From: Tillus elongatus
Taxonomy: Eukaryota; Arthropoda; Insecta; Coleoptera; Cleridae
Direction: 5' to 3'
NCBI GenBank assembly: GCA_964006375.1
Contig: OZ023266.1
Span: forward strand, 65,412,946-65,476,945
DNA length: 64,000 nucleotides
Shown piece by piece: positions 59,541-64,000 of the stretch (within the stretch, counting starts at the first letter, position 1; each line of letters begins with the position of its first letter). A program made the position numbers and the translations under genes. A model generated the notes under the pieces. That model did no database searches, was not told where the DNA came from, and was given only the letters and a program-made list of their open reading frames with translations.

Positions 59541-61190
59541 CAGAGTGGCCACTTGAAAACGAAACAGGCGAGGTTTAGGGGGAAGACTTTTATGCTTATT
59601 TTTCTCATCGGAGCCTTCAAGCGGTGTGATACACCCTTAAAGTCTTAAATGACACAAGAGCGGCCAAGTAGCGCATCATTTTAGACCTAGTGTAAGTATA
59701 TTTTAAACATGTCTTATCTTTTAAATCTGAAACAGTGAGTCTTTAAAAATTGACTCGTAAAGATGAGAAAGGGTTTTCTTTAATTTGCTAAAAAGATCGC
59801 AGCGTTTTGTTGATTGTGTTATCTGATTATGAGTTATGAAAAAAAGAGAGTTGATATCTTTTTTAAATTGATACTAATAATGATTAAATTGTGCTATTTA
59901 TTTCTTTATTTGAGAAGAAACCTTAGTGTTCGAGTGATTTTTATTTTATTTGTACATCAGATTAATGCTGATCGTGTAGCTTTGCAACATACTCAATGGC
60001 ACAGAGGGTTGAAATCATTTCACTTTTTATGCAGCTAATAAATGTACTATAGAACAGGAGAATTATTGAATCAACACCATTTAAATAAACATGATAATCG
60101 AAAGTATGTTTTGGAGTTAGTGGCAACGATTCAAGAGACCAGGTCTGTTTCCAATAAATAGCAAAGCGCTAGAAGAAATTAAGCGGCAGGAGTGGCGATT
60201 TTTAGTCATGTTGCTTTGAATCGCACAGGACGAGTACGAGGTAACTGGCAAATGAATATGGTTTTGAGCGAACCACCATTTCAAACATTTTGTAGCGTCA
60301 TAAATTCCACCCATACAAAATCCATCTTGCACACGAACTAAATGAAGATGACCGCTGTCTGGACTTTAGTGAAGTGATGGGTTAACTAGTTAGGAATGAA
60401 CCGAATTTTCATTTACGTACTTGCTTTTAGGGTGAGTGTTCATGAATCTAAACGGTACCGTGAATCGTCATAATTGTCGCTAATGAGCCGATTCTAATCC
60501 CAGATTATTTCACCCTATTCATACACAACATCCGAAAAAAACTCAATGCTTGAGCTGGCATTACATTATCGACAGTGATGAGCATTATCTCGAAGACCAG
60601 TTGGTATTTTAGCGGTATGGAGCTCCCCCACACTGCGATTTGTCTGTTCGACATAATCGCAACCACAGATTTTGAAATCGGTGATTTGGAAGAAGAGGTT
60701 ACATAGAATCGCCCGCACAATTCCCAGATTTATCTCCACTAGATTTTCCTTCCACAAGGTCACATAAAAAGTAATATTTATTCCACTTAGCCCGATTCCT
60801 TACCAGATTTACGCCAGTGTGTCTTAAACGAACGTCTCCAAATCACTCCAGAAATGTTACAGATGTTGTCCGCCCATATTTTAAACAAAACTTGTACCCT
60901 TGCATGGAGGATGGTGGTTGAATTTTGAACATTTGATAAACTAACATATTCAAGTCAATTTCTAAGAACCCACTGCTTCAAATTAAAAAATAAAGTCACC
61001 GTCACAGACTTAGCCAGCTCGAAAATTATAAGCTTTTTGTCCCCTCTTATGATTTAGTATTTTAGGGGTGTATCGTACCACCGCTTATTCGTTGGCGTTG
61101 CAATGTTAAAAATTAGCCTAAAAGTCTTCCCTTTTGAAAGCAAAATTTACCGCTTTGACCGATTTTCCCGTAAAACACGCCTCTGTGGTT
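59541..61190 (+). mobile_element. Strongly decayed mariner, distant relative of copies A and B
   Basis: The left end CAGAGTGGCCACTTGAAAAC followed by GAAACAGGCG matches the ends of 1129 and 22180. The inverted right side is eroded but keeps GGGGTGTATCGTACCACCGC (inverse of GCGGTGTGATACACCC near 59620) and AAGTCTTCCC. Outer right end uncertain. Interior holds a transposase relic. Confidence 0.75.
60040..60930 (+). pseudogene. Mariner transposase relic
   Basis: Broken frames give NRKYVLELVATIQETRSV (DNA-binding region), HKFHPYKIHLAHELNEDDR, NGTVNRHNCR, then FHPIHTQHPKKLNA, RYGAPPHCDLSVRH (second Asp replaced by Tyr) and SPLDFPS (third Asp). The order is that of copies A and B, with many stops and frameshifts. 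It is the oldest recognisable member of this group in the window. Confidence 0.8.
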
Positions 61191-61867
61191 TTTAGATGTG
61201 TAACATCACGTCGTTTCTTACATGACTAATCTAATTATTTGTTAATCTGGAGAAAACAAATTCAGTTCAGGCTCAAAATTTTAATATGTAAGCTACTTAA
61301 TCTAACGAGGTTTTAAACGTACAAAACACCCGGCGCCTTCAAGGTTACATTTTAATTACGTATATGAATTAATATGGTTATATTGAATACATTACAATCA
61401 ACTTAAATGATATAGTATGGTTCTGCAATTCAAACAAGATTATGAGCAAAGTAATTGAATACATCGGCTTCCTGTGGGCTATCTACCCTACATGAGGTCA
61501 TTTATTAAACGTAAATATCCATAGAGTATAATATACTGGCATTCTCGTATATATTATATTCACTTTGTCTCGATCATCAAATATTATCATTATATTAACC
61601 CGTTACTTTATTGTCACTATTGACCTTGTTTTGTGTATTGAGTTGTAAACACAAAGCTTGTTTGCCTAAACGTCGAATATTCGTCGTTGACAATAATTGT
61701 TGTAGATACAGTGGTCTTTAATTAAGGTGAATAAAAGCCTTAATGCGTTATTGTTGGAAATTTTGGTTACAATATGGTTTATTTCAGAGTTTTACTGAAT
61801 AAGTAGAAACCAAAAAAATATAAATCAAAAGATGGTAGCTAGGCTTTGGTTTCAGAATCGTAAAATA
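61191..61867. other. Intergenic DNA, nothing recognised
   Basis: No supported gene. Confidence 0.35.
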
Positions 61868-61971
61868 GAGGCAATTGTAAAACATCATTGAAACTTGAAC
61901 CAACCAACATTCTAAAAATATCCCACTAAGCATGAAACAGTAATTAAATGTTTCAGAATTAAATAAAAAAA

Positions 61972-62720
<749 letters not shown>

Positions 62721-63220
62721 TAGCCAATTTTAAAACATCATTAGAGATTAGAATGCAGCGTTTCTGAACTGACTCACCAAATGTGAAACAATGATGATAT
62801 GTTTCAGATTTTAAAAAAATTTACCAATTTTGAAACATCCTCAAACTAGAATGCAACGTTTTAAAAATGCCCGACTTAATAGAAAACAAAAATTAAATGT
62901 TAAGGTACCCAATTTTGAAGCATTATTTCGGACTAGAATTCAACGTTCCAGAAATTCCTCACTAAACGTGAAACAATAATGAAATGTTTCAGAAATAAAA
63001 ACGATAACTACTTTTTAAACATTATTAGAAGCTAGAATGCAACGTTGCAGAAATGTCTACCAAACCTGAAAGAATAATTAAATGTTTCGGGATTCAAAAA
63101 TATATCCATTTTTGATAAATCATTATAAATTCATTCACTAAATATGTAACAATAATGAAATAGTTCATAATAAAAAATACAACCAGTTTTAAGAGATCAT
63201 TAGAAACTAGAATGCAGCGA

Positions 63221-63490
63221 AATAAAATTTAAAATTTGAATAACTCAATTTTCTATAAACTTAGAAAGTTGAATTTTGGTATCTATCTCCTAAGGCAACA
63301 TATATGGTAAATTTCATTAAAGCAGCTATGCTATTTTTGGAGATTTTTTTTTTAAAGAAAACTCAAAATTTTCCCGGAAAACCTCGTCCGATTTTCCTGG
63401 CTAACGAACTCTTCTAAGCCATTAATAAAAAAAGGCACTTGCCGAGTTTCATTGAAATCGGTTAATTATTTTTTGAGTTCTCAGACGGAT

Positions 63491-63494
<4 letters not shown>
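63221..63494 (-). mobile_element. Helentron-like 3' half without terminus
   Basis: AAATTTGAATAACTCAATTT, TTCCCGGAAAACCTCGTCCG and GAGTTTCATTGAAATCGGTT match the 3' half in reverse; the terminal hairpin is absent. No 5' half follows the TA tract. Confidence 0.75.

Positions 63495-63562
<68 letters not shown>
63495..63562. repeat. (TA)n microsatellite
   Basis: TA tract of about 33 units beside the truncated Helentron-like copy. Confidence 0.95.
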
Positions 63563-63568
<6 letters not shown>

Positions 63569-63963
63569 TTTACAAACCCTGAAGTCTTAGTTTCAACCGT
63601 CATTGTCCTTCATTTTACTAAAATGTTTCCAGAAAATTCATTTCAAATAGACCCTTTCTCTGATGCTTGGCAGTAGTCTTAGCTGTAGAGTTTATTGTTT
63701 AATGGTATATAACTTTTGTCCAATTTTCGTAAAAAATCAATAAAGCTCAATATATACGTTATTATACAAGATATGAAAAAAAAATGTATACATTAATTAT
63801 AGGGTGTCCTGAGCTACATCTTAAAAAATAATTTCTACAATCACACGATGGCCCATAAGTCGTTGGTGATACAAATATTTCTCTTTTAGTCGAACATGCC
63901 TTATGTTATTGAAGTTTTGCATTTTCCATCGACATATAATGCATGTTTGTAAGTAAGGAAATT
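63563..63963. other. Intergenic DNA; isolated mariner-like end
   Basis: No gene. TATAGGGTGTCCTGAGCTAC near 63800 resembles the inner end of the palindrome at 57886 and may be one end of a mariner-type element. Confidence 0.35.
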
Positions 63964-64000
63964 CTGCAGGCAGCAAGTGCGTTATGGTAGCGAATTTTGA
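63964..64000 (-). mobile_element. Helentron-like 3' end, cut by the window edge
   Basis: CAGGCAGCAAGTGCGTTATG and GTAGCGAATTTTGA match the inverted 3' end of the family. The rest lies outside the window. Confidence 0.7.

Overview
The window looks like repeat-rich, AT-rich, non-coding DNA from an arthropod nuclear genome, most likely an insect (a beetle is possible, but that is a guess). I found no host protein-coding gene. Almost everything recognisable is a transposable element or its remains: long-TIR mariner elements with D,D41D transposases, older mariner relics, two kinds of non-LTR retrotransposon (Jockey/CR1-like without RNase H, and I/Loa-like with RNase H), two copies of one Penelope-like element (PLE) with a GIY-YIG endonuclease, tRNA-derived SINE-like units, and about eighteen copies or pieces of one short non-autonomous family that I interpret as Helentron-like (HINE/DINE-1-like).

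Layout. 1-7.4 kb: a D,D41D mariner (1129-3011), a D,D34D-type mariner relic, PLE and mariner scraps, and two RNase H tails of I-like retrotransposons. 7.46-10.68 kb: a mariner with ~610-bp TIRs. 11.9-16 kb: a 5'-truncated Jockey-like element and two RT relics. 16.2-19.8 kb: a Helentron-like element split by a mariner, followed by a 773-bp tandem duplication. 22.2-24.1 kb: a second copy of the first mariner. 25.1-26.4 kb: a long-TIR element without recognisable transposase. 27.5-30.4 kb: a second Helentron-like element split by a nearly intact mariner. 31.7-36.6 kb: a mariner split by an I-like retrotransposon, then another Helentron-like half and another mariner. 37-40.6 kb: a Jockey-like element inserted into an older RT. 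40.6-46.9 kb: Helentron-like copies, a mariner, a tRNA-Gly-like unit. 47-55.5 kb: two PLE copies, an inverted array of PLE terminal repeats, a SINE-like unit. 55.9-64 kb: five Helentron-like copies, a perfect palindrome, a decayed mariner and a ~97-bp tandem satellite split by a Helentron-like element.

The main organising feature is an interaction between families. The short Helentron-like element carries a long (TA)n tract at its centre. Mariners insert at TA, and at least four elements here begin exactly in, or at the edge of, such a tract, so the microsatellite borne by one element appears to be a landing pad for another. Both PLE copies also abut (TA)n tracts. The Helentron-like family is defined by 15-bp subterminal inverted repeats and a 3' hairpin with stem ACGCA/TGCGT. 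Its right half begins with a conserved block resembling the CGATAACTCAAAAA motif of insect Helentrons, by my recollection.

All recognised coding regions are broken by stops, frameshifts or catalytic substitutions, except that the transposase at 28076-29164 has a single premature stop. Coordinates of TIR inner edges, relic ends and retrotransposon truncation points were read by eye and may be off by tens of bases.
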